A stretch of DNA of 64,000 nt from CAIMUM01 sp034429715 (GTDB taxonomy: Bacteria; Chloroflexota; Dehalococcoidia; GIF9; UBA5629), in contig DAOUFR010000011.1 of the NCBI GenBank assembly GCA_034429715.1, positions 1-64,000 of the forward strand, written 5' to 3'. The position numbers were made by a program, and so were the translations under genes. The notes below the pieces were generated by a model. It was not told the origin of the DNA, did no database searches, and saw only the letters and a program-made list of their open reading frames with translations. Of the stretch, positions 34,008-43,250 are shown one piece after another. Position 1 is the stretch's first letter, and each line of letters starts with the position of its first letter.

Positions 34008-35117
34008 TTATATCTTTTTAGCTGCCTTAAAGGCGGCGAATGTCACGATAGCAATCAACATAACACCAATTGCTATAACTATAATCGCCCAGACCGGCAC
34101 ATTCTCCGGAGCTGGGGCCGTCCGGGTACTATCTGACGGGGCGGATTCCGTGGTAAATGTGAATACGGATCCTGCATCCCCGGGCACAGGCTCCACGGCT
34201 GAAGCCTGCCAGAAATAAGCCGTATCATAGTTGAGCTTGACCGGCAGCGAATATGCGGAGGTAGGGGTGAAATCCTCCACCACTACATTCTGCAACTGGG
34301 CGTCCCTGGCTAAAATAAATCTGTATTTCGTTGTGCCCTGGTAGCCGCTCCAGCTGAAAGCCAGCGGGCTGACCGGAACACCCGTTGCCCCGCTGGCAGG
34401 GCTTAAAGACTGCACGCCATATGAAGGCGTACTCACGGCATATCCCGGCCTTATACTGAAAGGCACAGCCTCCGACCATGGACTGGCAATCCTCTGGCCT
34501 GTGGCTGCCTGTGTGGTACGTACCCTCCAGTAATATGTATGCCCCGCCTCCAGAGTTCCGGGCGGGTACCAGAAGGCCGGCGACGTCGAATCGGCCGGGA
34601 CCAGTATACCTGAATCATAAACCTTCAATGTAAAGAGCGGGTCCCTGGCAATCTGCACCTGATAACTGCCCGATAAGCAGTAATCCTCCCAGCGCATATC
34701 CACCGAAGAGTTGCGCCCGGTCACGGGATCCACATCAATCGTGTTCTCCGCGGGCAGCTGCGGGGCGTTAACATTCAGAGTAATAGACCTTGTCCTGGCG
34801 CCGGTGGGATTAACGGCGGTCAGTTTATAAGTAGTCGTATACAGCGGCGATACGGCAGCCTGCCCGACCGGGAGCACTTCGCCTATCCCGTGGTCGATAT
34901 ATACGGAAGAAGCATTTTTAACGTCCCAGGAAATAACGGCAGAGGACGATCGCTCTATGCCGGAAGGTGCGACTTTGTAATCGCTTATTTCAGGCAGCGC
35001 GGGCAGATCGACGGAGCCCGTGCACGGCGCAGGGATCGCTACGGCTGCCAGACATGCAAGGAGCAAAAGCAATCCCGCCACATGCAAAAATCCTGACTGA
35101 AATGCTCTTATATTCAT
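34008..35117 (-). CDS. Secreted fibronectin-III/Ig-like repeat protein with C-terminal membrane anchor
   Basis: A 369-residue protein. An N-terminal signal peptide (about 12-30), several beta-sandwich repeats (for example YYWRVRTTQAATGQRIASPW and AYFWQASAVEPVPG) and a C-terminal transmembrane helix (VPVWAIIVIAIGVMLIAIV) ending in KAAKKI are visible. It should face outside, attached by its C-terminus. I start at ATG 35117 behind AAGGGT. Binding partners are unknown. Confidence 0.8.
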   Translation of the reverse strand: MNIRAFQSGFLHVAGLLLLLACLAAVAIPAPCTGSVDLPALPEISDYKVAPSGIERSSSAVISWDVKNASSVYIDHGIGEVLPVGQAAVSPLYTTTYKLTAVNPTGARTRSITLNVNAPQLPAENTIDVDPVTGRNSSVDMRWEDYCLSGSYQVQIARDPLFTLKVYDSGILVPADSTSPAFWYPPGTLEAGHTYYWRVRTTQAATGQRIASPWSEAVPFSIRPGYAVSTPSYGVQSLSPASGATGVPVSPLAFSWSGYQGTTKYRFILARDAQLQNVVVEDFTPTSAYSLPVKLNYDTAYFWQASAVEPVPGDAGSVFTFTTESAPSDSTRTAPAPENVPVWAIIVIAIGVMLIAIVTFAAFKAAKKI

Positions 35118-35136
35118 CGTCTTACCCTTCGTGGTA

Positions 35137-36885
35137 TCACTGGGAGCTGACATTTGATCCTTTTACCATAACTCCTGATTTCACAAGGTAATCATAATAA
35201 CCGGTTAGTTTGAGCAGGACCCTGGCGGCACGATTGCCGGACGTATAGTCGTAGTGATTGCCCGCCAGCTTCACCTGTTCCTCCGTAAAGGTCGTGGTGA
35301 TGACCGGCTTGCCGTAGCTCTCGATCCACTGAGAGCTGAGCGCCTGCATCAGCCTGACGATCATATCATTGATAATATCCAGGCGCGACCTGCCGGTCTT
35401 TGCCGTAAAAGCCTTGCCGCTGGCCAGCTCGAGCAGGTCATCCACCAGCACATCATCGATCTTGCCCGAAAAACGGGCGGCGATAATAGTAACTGCCAGG
35501 TCCTCGACCTCCATTTTACCCTGCAGGCCAAGCACCCAGGCAAGCATATCGATTAGTTGCTTGATGGCGGTCTCAGTTTTATATACGTTGCCCGACTTGA
35601 TATCTTCGATAATGGGAATTATAGCCCTCAGGGCGCTGTCCCTTTTAGCCAGGTCCTCCGGCGACATCTTCTGTTCCTGGCTGGAGCGCTGCTGGAGCAG
35701 CAGGTTGCCGAACAGGGTAAAGCCGCCGAAACCCATGAATATAAGCGAATCGACTGTTTCCAGCTCCAGCAGCCTGGCAGGCGCCGTCAGATAGGCGATG
35801 AAATTGCGGTCGCCTGCAGGATCGACGGGATTGGCGTGGCTCCACCTGGGCGGAAAGATATTATTAAACTCCTCAATTGTCTTTTCAGGCAATTTAACCA
35901 CGTTCAGCCCGCCCTCTTCGCAGGCCTCGGCGCAGAGCACGCCGTAGCTGCCTCCCGGAGTAATGATGGCCACGTTGCGCCCCCTGGGCAGAGGCTGGGT
36001 CAAGCACCCGATGGCGACATCGAGCATCTCCTCCGGGCTGTCCACCCGCATGGCGCCCATCTTTTTAAAGGCCGCATCATAAACAGCATCGCTGCCCGCC
36101 ATGGCTCCCGAATGCGATCTTATGGCCTCGGCGGCGGCCGCCGTTTTTCCCGGCTTCAACACGATAACAGGTTTATTGCGGGTGACTTTGGAAACTATGT
36201 CCATGAATCTGGCGCCGTCATTAAGCCCCTCGATGTAGGTCATGATCGCTTTGACTCTATTATCCTTCCCGAAGTAATCGATGTAGTCCTCAATTTGTAC
36301 ATCCGCCGCGCATCCGCAGCTCACATAATGCGTGAAACCGACGCCCCGTTCGTATCCGGCCACCACCACCGCAGCGCCGACGTTGCCTCCCTGCGATACG
36401 AATGCCAGCTGCCCGTCCCTGATCAGCAAAGGCATCATAAAAGCCGCAAGAGAAGATGACGAGCTCCAGTAACCCATGCAGTTCGGGCCGATGAACCTGA
36501 TATTGCCGCTGCGCGCTATGCCCAGCACCTCGTCCTGAAGCTTCTTTCCTTCAGGCCCTATCTCCGCAAAGCCTGCAGATATGATGACCGCCGATTTAAC
36601 CCCCTTCTTCACACAATCCCGCATAACCGCTACCACGTGTTCAGCCGGTATGGTGAAAACGGCCAGGTCTACGGGTCCCGGGATATCGGTCACCCTGGGA
36701 TAAACCGTCAGCCCCTGTATCTCGCTCTCTTTGGTATTTACCGGATAAATAGGCCCTTTAAAGCTATGGATAAGGCTGGTGATAGTGGAAAAACCCCATT
36801 TGTTGCGGTTATTGGTGGCTCCTATGTGGGCGACCGAGGCCGGGTTAAAGAGGGGGTCCAGGTCCCTGATAATGTCTTCATTCAT
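35137..36885 (-). CDS. ADP-forming acyl-CoA synthetase, alpha-subunit-like
   Basis: A 582-residue protein. The N-terminal CoA-binding Rossmann domain starts LFNPASVAHIGATNNRNKWG, and the succinyl-CoA-synthetase-like domain follows. The phosphorylated His lies in IRSHSGAMAGSDAVYD. The ATP-grasp beta domain found in full ACD enzymes is missing; instead there is a helical extension of about 120 residues ending GYYDYLVKSGVMVKG. It would need a separate beta subunit to conserve energy as ATP, or has another role. None is adjacent; the fused genes at 40.5-46.0 kb carry their own. Confidence 0.85.
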   Translation of the reverse strand: MNEDIIRDLDPLFNPASVAHIGATNNRNKWGFSTITSLIHSFKGPIYPVNTKESEIQGLTVYPRVTDIPGPVDLAVFTIPAEHVVAVMRDCVKKGVKSAVIISAGFAEIGPEGKKLQDEVLGIARSGNIRFIGPNCMGYWSSSSSLAAFMMPLLIRDGQLAFVSQGGNVGAAVVVAGYERGVGFTHYVSCGCAADVQIEDYIDYFGKDNRVKAIMTYIEGLNDGARFMDIVSKVTRNKPVIVLKPGKTAAAAEAIRSHSGAMAGSDAVYDAAFKKMGAMRVDSPEEMLDVAIGCLTQPLPRGRNVAIITPGGSYGVLCAEACEEGGLNVVKLPEKTIEEFNNIFPPRWSHANPVDPAGDRNFIAYLTAPARLLELETVDSLIFMGFGGFTLFGNLLLQQRSSQEQKMSPEDLAKRDSALRAIIPIIEDIKSGNVYKTETAIKQLIDMLAWVLGLQGKMEVEDLAVTIIAARFSGKIDDVLVDDLLELASGKAFTAKTGRSRLDIINDMIVRLMQALSSQWIESYGKPVITTTFTEEQVKLAGNHYDYTSGNRAARVLLKLTGYYDYLVKSGVMVKGSNVSSQ

Positions 36886-36945
36886 ATTGTCGGCCCTCGC
36901 AATCCATTAAGTCGGAATAGTCCACGCTATAAATTAAAAAATGCC

Positions 36946-36974
36946 TTGAGATTCAAAGCATCATGCTATATAAT
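36946..36974 (+). promoter_or_regulatory. Promoter of the first nitronate monooxygenase-like gene
   Basis: TTGAGA (36946-36951) and the consensus TATAAT (36969-36974) are 17 bp apart. A leader of about 95 bases separates the start point from the gene. Confidence 0.65.
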
Positions 36975-37077
36975 AACACTCCGGCAGGTGTCCGACAAAT
37001 TCAATTCGTTCGTTATTAGCTTTCTCATATACGATATTTATTACGATGCCTGCAACTAATTTCATAAGGAGCAAACG

Positions 37078-38130
37078 ATGATCAAAACCCGCATGACCGA
37101 GCTGTTCGGATGCAAACACCCCATCATGCTGGCGGGTATGAACTGGGTAACCACTCCGGAGCTGGTGGCCGCAGTCTGCAACGCGGGCGGCCTGGGCATA
37201 TTCGCCACGGCCAGATGCACTCCCGAAGAAACAAGAAAGAACATCAATGAGATCAGGAAGCTGACGGACAAGCCTTTCGGCATCAACCAGATATTGATAC
37301 TGGGGCAGGTGGCGCGTGACACCATCCAGGTAGCCATCGAGGAGAAGGTCCCCGTGATCAACTATACCCTGGGCAAGCCATGGTTTATCGACGACGTCCA
37401 TAAATACGGGGGCAGGGTGATCGGCACCACCGCTTATGTTAAACATGCGATAAAAGCCGCCGAGCTGGGATGCGACGCCATCGTCGTTACCGGCACTGAG
37501 GCCGCGGCGCACGGCGAAGAGGCCTCCACGCTGGTGATGCTTCCCATCGTTGCCGGCAAGGTAAAGATACCCATCATATCGGCCGGCGGATACGGCGACG
37601 GCAGGGGCCTGGCGGCGGCTTTATCCCTGGGCGCCAGCGCCATCTCCATGGGAACCCGCTTCGCTCTGACAAAGGAAAGCATGGTGCATGAGCACTTCAA
37701 GCAACTCTGCCTCAAGGCCACGGAGAATGACACGATCGTAAGCACCAAATTCGACGGCATGCGCGGCCGCGCCCTTAAAACACCCGTTACCGAGCGAATC
37801 GCCAGGGGCGGATTCCCGCTGCTTGAAGCTTTCAGAGGCGCCTACGAAACCAAGCAACTGTTTAACCTGAGCTGGCCGAAATTTATCGGAATGAGCTTCT
37901 CCATGATGGGATCGGACGACCAGCATCCCCTGTGGGTGCAGGCGCGCCAGGCCGCAGGCTATCGCCGCCATACGCTGGCTATCTACGACGGAAATATGAA
38001 GGACGGCATATATTTCGCCGGGCAAATACTGGGCGCCTGCAACGACGTGCCCACGGTGGCAGAGCTCGTCGACAGGATTATGGTTGAGGCCGAAGCGACC
38101 CTCAAGAAAACTTATTCGATGCTGGCCTGA
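37078..38130 (+). CDS. Nitronate monooxygenase (2-nitropropane dioxygenase)-like flavoprotein 1
   Basis: A 350-residue FMN TIM-barrel protein. The start MTELFGCKHPIMLAGM, the catalytic-His motif GTEAAAHGE and the FMN phosphate site SAGGYGDGRGLAAAL are visible. Family members oxidise nitronates or act as enoyl reductases. Of the three paralogs here it is closest in layout to the one at 39349. AAGGAG precedes the ATG. The natural substrate is unknown. Confidence 0.9.
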   Translation: MIKTRMTELFGCKHPIMLAGMNWVTTPELVAAVCNAGGLGIFATARCTPEETRKNINEIRKLTDKPFGINQILILGQVARDTIQVAIEEKVPVINYTLGKPWFIDDVHKYGGRVIGTTAYVKHAIKAAELGCDAIVVTGTEAAAHGEEASTLVMLPIVAGKVKIPIISAGGYGDGRGLAAALSLGASAISMGTRFALTKESMVHEHFKQLCLKATENDTIVSTKFDGMRGRALKTPVTERIARGGFPLLEAFRGAYETKQLFNLSWPKFIGMSFSMMGSDDQHPLWVQARQAAGYRRHTLAIYDGNMKDGIYFAGQILGACNDVPTVAELVDRIMVEAEATLKKTYSMLA

Positions 38131-38149
38131 GCACACATTACGCATATAG

Positions 38150-38185
38150 AAAGGGGGAGGCACTTAAATGCCTCCCCCTTTTGCT
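38150..38185. terminator. Bidirectional intrinsic terminator
   Basis: A perfect 13-bp stem (38150-38162 and 38169-38181) with a 6-nt loop lies between two convergent genes. Runs of A on one side and T on the other let it work in both directions. Confidence 0.88.
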
Positions 38186-38206
38186 TTCATATGACGGGCG
38201 CGTCTG

Positions 38207-39187
38207 TTACTTCAGGCGTGAACCCTTAAGCAGCGCCTCCGCCTGTTTGGCCATCCGATCCAGCAGCTCCTTGCAGCTGACCACATCGTGGATGAGGCCG
38301 ATGGACTGCCCTACCGGCATCAACCCAGCCTCTATATCGCCCTCGTCCCAGATAGCGGTCTGGCGCAGGCCGGACAGGAAAGGCGCCAGTTCGTTAAGCG
38401 TGGCATGCTTGGCTTCCATATCCTGGATCTGCTTCAGGATATCGTTCTTCATGGCACGGCCCTGGAATCCGATGGTCTTGCCGTAGAGCAGAGTATCGAA
38501 CTCCTGTCGGCTGACAAGCTCCTGCTTGACCTTATTGTTCATGCGGCACTCGGTAGTGGCCATAAACCTCGAGGCCATCATTACGCCCTCGGCTCCCAGC
38601 ACGATTGCCGCAGCCAGGGACCTGCCGTCGGCGATGCCCCCGGTTGAAATGACGGGGATTTTGACCGTCTCCGCCATGCGCGGTGTGAGCACCATGGTGG
38701 TTACATCGTCCATCAGAGGGTGTCCGCCCTCTTCCACGCCTGCCGCGATTACGGCGTCATACCCGGCATGCTCCGCATGGACGGCATGCCTGACGGATCC
38801 GAGCTTGTGGATGAACTTACAGCCGGCGTCATGCCCGCGCTTGATAGCGTCCGGACCGAAGAACTTGTCCACCGGCGTGCCCGAGATCTCGAACGCGGGC
38901 ACCTTCTCCGCGATGCAGGCATCGAACCAGTCCTGGTACATCTCCTTGGTTATGCGAAAAGACGGCAGCAGGGACAGGTTCACGGAAAACGGCTTATCGG
39001 TTTTTTCCCTGGTCTCCCTGATGGCCTGGCGCATCTCCTTACCGTCTTTGTAATTGGCGGCCGTGATGTTCCCCAGGCCGCCTGCATTGCTGATGGCGGC
39101 GCAAAGGTCAGGTTTGCACAGCCACATCATGCCGCCGCACATAATCGGGTGCTTGATGCCAAACAGTTCGGTCATTCTGGTTTTCAT
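38207..39187 (-). CDS. Nitronate monooxygenase-like flavoprotein 2
   Basis: A 326-residue FMN TIM-barrel paralog. It begins MTELFGIKHPIMCGGMMWL and keeps the catalytic His in GVEEGGHPLMDD and the FMN site STGGIADGRSLAAAI. It is the most different of the three paralogs and lies on the opposite strand. It is divergent from paralog 3, with a palindromic operator between them. Confidence 0.9.
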   Translation of the reverse strand: MKTRMTELFGIKHPIMCGGMMWLCKPDLCAAISNAGGLGNITAANYKDGKEMRQAIRETREKTDKPFSVNLSLLPSFRITKEMYQDWFDACIAEKVPAFEISGTPVDKFFGPDAIKRGHDAGCKFIHKLGSVRHAVHAEHAGYDAVIAAGVEEGGHPLMDDVTTMVLTPRMAETVKIPVISTGGIADGRSLAAAIVLGAEGVMMASRFMATTECRMNNKVKQELVSRQEFDTLLYGKTIGFQGRAMKNDILKQIQDMEAKHATLNELAPFLSGLRQTAIWDEGDIEAGLMPVGQSIGLIHDVVSCKELLDRMAKQAEALLKGSRLK

Positions 39188-39255
39188 CTCTCTTCTCCTC
39201 TGTCAGCCAATGAAAATTTATGCGATTATAACACACGGATCAGCTTAAGGTAAAG

Positions 39256-39271
39256 TTGACTAATCAGTCAA
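39256..39271. promoter_or_regulatory. TetR-type palindromic operator between divergent flavoprotein genes
   Basis: TTGACTAATCAGTCAA has perfect 6-bp arms around a 4-bp centre. This matches the look of TetR/FadR-family operators, which often control acyl-CoA metabolism. It sits between a rightward TTGACA at 39278-39283 and a leftward TATAAT (complement near 39223-39228). No TetR gene is in the window. Confidence 0.6.
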
Positions 39272-39348
39272 TCATCTTTGACAATTCCGGCGTTTTTTGA
39301 GATTATTATCGATCGATAGGAATCAACAAATAATGGAGGTTTGAACTC

Positions 39349-40377
39349 GTGAAAACCAGAATAACGGAACTCTTCGGAATAAAACATCCCATTGTGTTAT
39401 CGGGAATGGCCTTCGTCAGCCTGCCCAGGCTGGTTGCGGCGGTCAGCAACGCAGGAGGTCTGGGTATCTTCAACAGCGTGGCAAACTCTCCCGACCAGCT
39501 CAAGGGGATTATCCAGGAGATCAAGACTCTGACGGACAAACCTTTCGCGATTAACGTCACCCTCATATTCCCCAACGGAAAAGAGAATGCCGAGATGGCG
39601 CTGGCAGAGAAGGCCCCTATCATCAACTTCGCCCTGGGCAAGGGCGACTGGATCATAAAGCAGGCGCATACCTACGGCGGCAAGGTCGTATCCACGGTAG
39701 CCACGGAACGCCATGCCATCAGAGCAGCCGAGCAGGGCGCCGACGGCATTATCGTCACCGGACACGAGGCCGCAGCACATGGCGGCGACGTGGGCGGCAT
39801 GGTACTGCTGCCGCAGATAGCCAGCAAGGTAAAGATACCGATTATCTCCGCCGGTGGATACTGCGATGGAAGGGGGCTGGCTGCAGCGCTGGCCCTGGGC
39901 GCCGACGCCATCGCCATGGGCACAAGATTCGTGGTCACGCAGGAATGCGAGGTGCACCCCAACATCAAACAGACTGCAATGAAATGTCAGATGGAAGAGA
40001 CCATCTATTCGGCGGGCATCGACGGCCTGCCCGGGCGATGGTACGCCAACAAGCGCGCCCTGGAGATGGCCAACAGCAAGACATCGTACATGGAAGCGTT
40101 AAAAGCAGGCTGGGCGATGAGAAAACAGGTGGATACCCCTGTCTGGAAGCTGCTTGCGGGCAGCCTGCAGAAGAGGGGCGTGCAGCAGCTGGCGCAGCAG
40201 GCTATCGGTATCGATGCGCTGGGCAAAATCCTGGACGAGGGCGACCTGGAGAACGGCGTGGTACCTTTCGGACAGGTCGTAGGCCGCATACGCGACCTGC
40301 CCACCTGCAAAGAGCTGATCGAGCGTATTGTAGCCGAGGCAGAGGAAACCATCAAAGGGCTTCAGGCAAAGGTTTAG
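39349..40377 (+). CDS. Nitronate monooxygenase-like flavoprotein 3
   Basis: A 342-residue FMN TIM-barrel paralog starting ITELFGIKHPIVLSGMAFVS. The His motif GHEAAAHGGD and the FMN site SAGGYCDGRGLAAAL are intact. The start is GTG with GGAGG nine bases upstream. It precedes two fused acyl-CoA synthetases on the same strand. The group may act on an unusual acyl-CoA or nitronate; the substrate is unknown. Confidence 0.9.
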   Translation: MKTRITELFGIKHPIVLSGMAFVSLPRLVAAVSNAGGLGIFNSVANSPDQLKGIIQEIKTLTDKPFAINVTLIFPNGKENAEMALAEKAPIINFALGKGDWIIKQAHTYGGKVVSTVATERHAIRAAEQGADGIIVTGHEAAAHGGDVGGMVLLPQIASKVKIPIISAGGYCDGRGLAAALALGADAIAMGTRFVVTQECEVHPNIKQTAMKCQMEETIYSAGIDGLPGRWYANKRALEMANSKTSYMEALKAGWAMRKQVDTPVWKLLAGSLQKRGVQQLAQQAIGIDALGKILDEGDLENGVVPFGQVVGRIRDLPTCKELIERIVAEAEETIKGLQAKV

Positions 40378-40482
40378 ATCTCTGTGCCCGGCGGCTGCCG
40401 TTAAATTAGTTACTCCCCTCATACCGCTTCATTATGCTAATATCTTTATGTGTTTTAAGCAGTATTCTGCGGGAGTAAGACA

Positions 40483-43203
40483 ATGACACAGAGCACAGAC
40501 ACCCTCCAGCTGGACAGATTCAACAGGACCGTCGCCCTCAAAGACGGATCGGTTTTACATCTCCGGCCCATTACGCCGGACGATGAAAACCGGCTGATGG
40601 CCTTTTTCCTGCGCCTGAGCGGGCGCACCATATACCTGCGATACCACCATGTGCTTACCGACCTGTCCAGGGAGGAGGCGCACCAGTATTCTAATATTGA
40701 TTACGACAACACCTTTGCGGTGGTGGGAATACAGGGAGAAGGGGAGGATGAAAGCATCATAGGTGTCGGCCGATATTGGAGGCTATCACAGCCCAACAAG
40801 GCGGAGATCGCCTTTATAGTTGAGGACCCTCATCAGCGCAAGGGAATCGGTACACACCTGCTGGAACTGCTGGCAGCGGCCGCCCGCGAGCACGGGATAG
40901 GTGTATTCGAGGCCGAGGTGCTGCCCGAAAACACCGACATGATCGACGTGCTGCAGGACAGCGGCTTCAAACAGCTCGAAAAAATCACCGAGTCTCACGG
41001 ATGGAGGGGTGTATACAGCATAGCTCAGACGCCGCTGGTGGAGCAGAAGTCAGCGGAGCGTGAGAAGGTCGCCTCCATCGCATCCATACGTAAATTCATG
41101 TTCCCGCGGTCCATTGCCGTTCTCGGGGCATCCAACAAGCCTGGTATCGGCAATGCGCTGGTCAAAGACCTGATCAAGAATGAATATAACGGTATTATCT
41201 ACCCGGTCAATCCCAAAGATGAGGTCGTATCATCGATCAAGGCATATCCGTCCGTCCTTGATATTCCCGGCCAGGTGGACCTGGCTATTGTGGCTGTCGC
41301 GGCAGAGAGGATACAGCCGTTGATCGAAGAATGCGGCAGGAAGGGAGTAAAAAGCCTGGTTATCATTACCGCCGGCTTCTCCGAGATGGGGGGTGAAGGC
41401 ATCGAGAGGGAGAAGAAACTGCTGAATACCGCGGGGGCATACGGCATGCGTATTATCGGCCCCAACTGCCTGGGTATCCAGAATACCAATCCCACTGTCA
41501 ACATGAATGCCAGTTTTGCGCCTATCTACCCGCTGCACGGTAAAACCGCCTTCGGCAGCCAGAGCGGCGCACTGGGCGGCGCCATCATCAGTTACGCCAT
41601 TCAAATCAACCTGGGCCTCTCGAATTTCGTCAGCATCGGCAACGGAGCGGACGTCACCGGCAACGAGCTGCTTCAGTACTGGGCGGAGGATCCCGACACC
41701 AATCTGATACTTCTTTACCTCGAATCGTTCGGAAACCCGCGCAAATTTGCGCGCATTGCACGTGAAACAACGCTTAAGAAACCTGTAGTAATAGTAAAGA
41801 GCGGGCGCTCGGCCGTGGGCGCGCGCGCGGCCGCCTCTCATACGGGCGCGCTGGCATCGGATGACACCGCCACTACGGCACTTATCAAGCAGACCGGCAT
41901 GCTGAGGTGCAACACACTGGAGGAGCTCTTCGATACCGCCCTGCTGCTGTCGAACCAGCCGATACCAAAAGGCAACCGGGTCGCCATTCTGACCAACGGC
42001 GGCGGCGCAGGTATCATGGCCGCCGATGCGCTGGCAGCGGCCGGCTTTCAACTGCCGATCCTCTCGGACAAAGCCAGAAGCGCCCTCAAGTCATTCCTGC
42101 CTCCCAAGTCCAGCTACATGAATCCCATCGATACCACCGCCGCGGTATCGCCCGACCAGTACCGCCAGGCTCTCAACGTGATATTGCAGGAGGATATAGA
42201 TGCCCTTATCATCATCTATATCCCGCCCATGGAGTTCATGATCGAGCTGATGAGGGGAGTTATACGTGAAACGGCCCCGTCATTCCGTGCCAAAGGCATA
42301 CCCGTCCTGGCCAACTTCCTCGGCCTCGAATCGAGGCTGGTTGTAGGGTCCAAAGAGGAAGGTTATGTCCCCACCTACGTTTTTCCGGAGTCGACCGCGC
42401 ATGCGCTGGCCAAATCGTACGAATACAGCGAGAGGCTCAAACGTCCCCTGGGAAACATACCCTCATTCAAAGATATAAACAAGGCCGCAGCTGAAAAGGT
42501 GATCCAGGATGCTCTGGCGCGCACGGATAAACATCCGGTCTGGCTGGATACCGGAGAGATAGTCAAGCTGTTCTCCGCCTACGGCATCAAGCTTGCTCAG
42601 TCCGGCGTCGCCACCACGGCCCAGCAGGCAGCCAAGATGGCCGATAGTATCGGCTACCCGGTGGCGCTGAAGCTGTTCTCGGCAACGATCTCCCACAAGA
42701 CCGATGTGGGCGGCGTGATGCTCAACCTGGGCTCCGCGGCGGAGGTCAAAAAGGCCTATGCACAAATCGAGCAAAACCTGGAGAAGCTATCGCGCAGGTC
42801 TGAGATGCAGGGCGTGACGGTGCAGAAGATGCTGACAGGCGGCGTTGAGCTTATAGTGGGCGTTACCGAGGACAAATTCTTCGGGCCGCTGATTATGTTC
42901 GGCCTGGGCGGCATCTACACCGAGCTGTTCAAAGACGTGGATTTCAGGATCCATCCTCTGACCGACTACGATGCCCATGAAATGCTTGCCTCTTTTAAAG
43001 CACATAAGATACTGGACGGATGGAGGGGCGCACCGCCCTCCGATACGGCGGCCATAGAGGACGTGCTTCTCAGGGTTTCAGCCCTGATCGAGGATATTCC
43101 TGAAATACAGGACCTCGATCTTAATCCACTCATAGCTATGCCGGTTGGAGAAGGCTGCGTGGTGGCGGATGCCAGAATATCCGTCTCACCGATTTCTGTA
43201 TAA
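40483..43203 (+). CDS. GNAT domain fused to ADP-forming acyl-CoA synthetase (copy 1)
   Basis: A 906-residue fusion. Residues about 15-165 are a GNAT acetyltransferase (IAFIVEDPHQRKGIGTHLLE). A CoA-binding domain (RSIAVLGASNKPGIGNALVK) and a ligase-CoA domain with the phospho-His in AASHTGALASDD follow. The C-terminal ATP-grasp domain has YPVALKLFSATISHKTDVGG. This is the Pat/ACD architecture with the GNAT at the front and not the rear. It could acetylate proteins in response to acyl-CoA, conserve energy as ATP, or both. GGGAG precedes the ATG. Confidence 0.93.
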   Translation: MTQSTDTLQLDRFNRTVALKDGSVLHLRPITPDDENRLMAFFLRLSGRTIYLRYHHVLTDLSREEAHQYSNIDYDNTFAVVGIQGEGEDESIIGVGRYWRLSQPNKAEIAFIVEDPHQRKGIGTHLLELLAAAAREHGIGVFEAEVLPENTDMIDVLQDSGFKQLEKITESHGWRGVYSIAQTPLVEQKSAEREKVASIASIRKFMFPRSIAVLGASNKPGIGNALVKDLIKNEYNGIIYPVNPKDEVVSSIKAYPSVLDIPGQVDLAIVAVAAERIQPLIEECGRKGVKSLVIITAGFSEMGGEGIEREKKLLNTAGAYGMRIIGPNCLGIQNTNPTVNMNASFAPIYPLHGKTAFGSQSGALGGAIISYAIQINLGLSNFVSIGNGADVTGNELLQYWAEDPDTNLILLYLESFGNPRKFARIARETTLKKPVVIVKSGRSAVGARAAASHTGALASDDTATTALIKQTGMLRCNTLEELFDTALLLSNQPIPKGNRVAILTNGGGAGIMAADALAAAGFQLPILSDKARSALKSFLPPKSSYMNPIDTTAAVSPDQYRQALNVILQEDIDALIIIYIPPMEFMIELMRGVIRETAPSFRAKGIPVLANFLGLESRLVVGSKEEGYVPTYVFPESTAHALAKSYEYSERLKRPLGNIPSFKDINKAAAEKVIQDALARTDKHPVWLDTGEIVKLFSAYGIKLAQSGVATTAQQAAKMADSIGYPVALKLFSATISHKTDVGGVMLNLGSAAEVKKAYAQIEQNLEKLSRRSEMQGVTVQKMLTGGVELIVGVTEDKFFGPLIMFGLGGIYTELFKDVDFRIHPLTDYDAHEMLASFKAHKILDGWRGAPPSDTAAIEDVLLRVSALIEDIPEIQDLDLNPLIAMPVGEGCVVADARISVSPISV

Positions 43204-43250
43204 TATGGATTGATTGGCCCTTGGTGCCCCTCATGTGAAGGAGTGCAACG

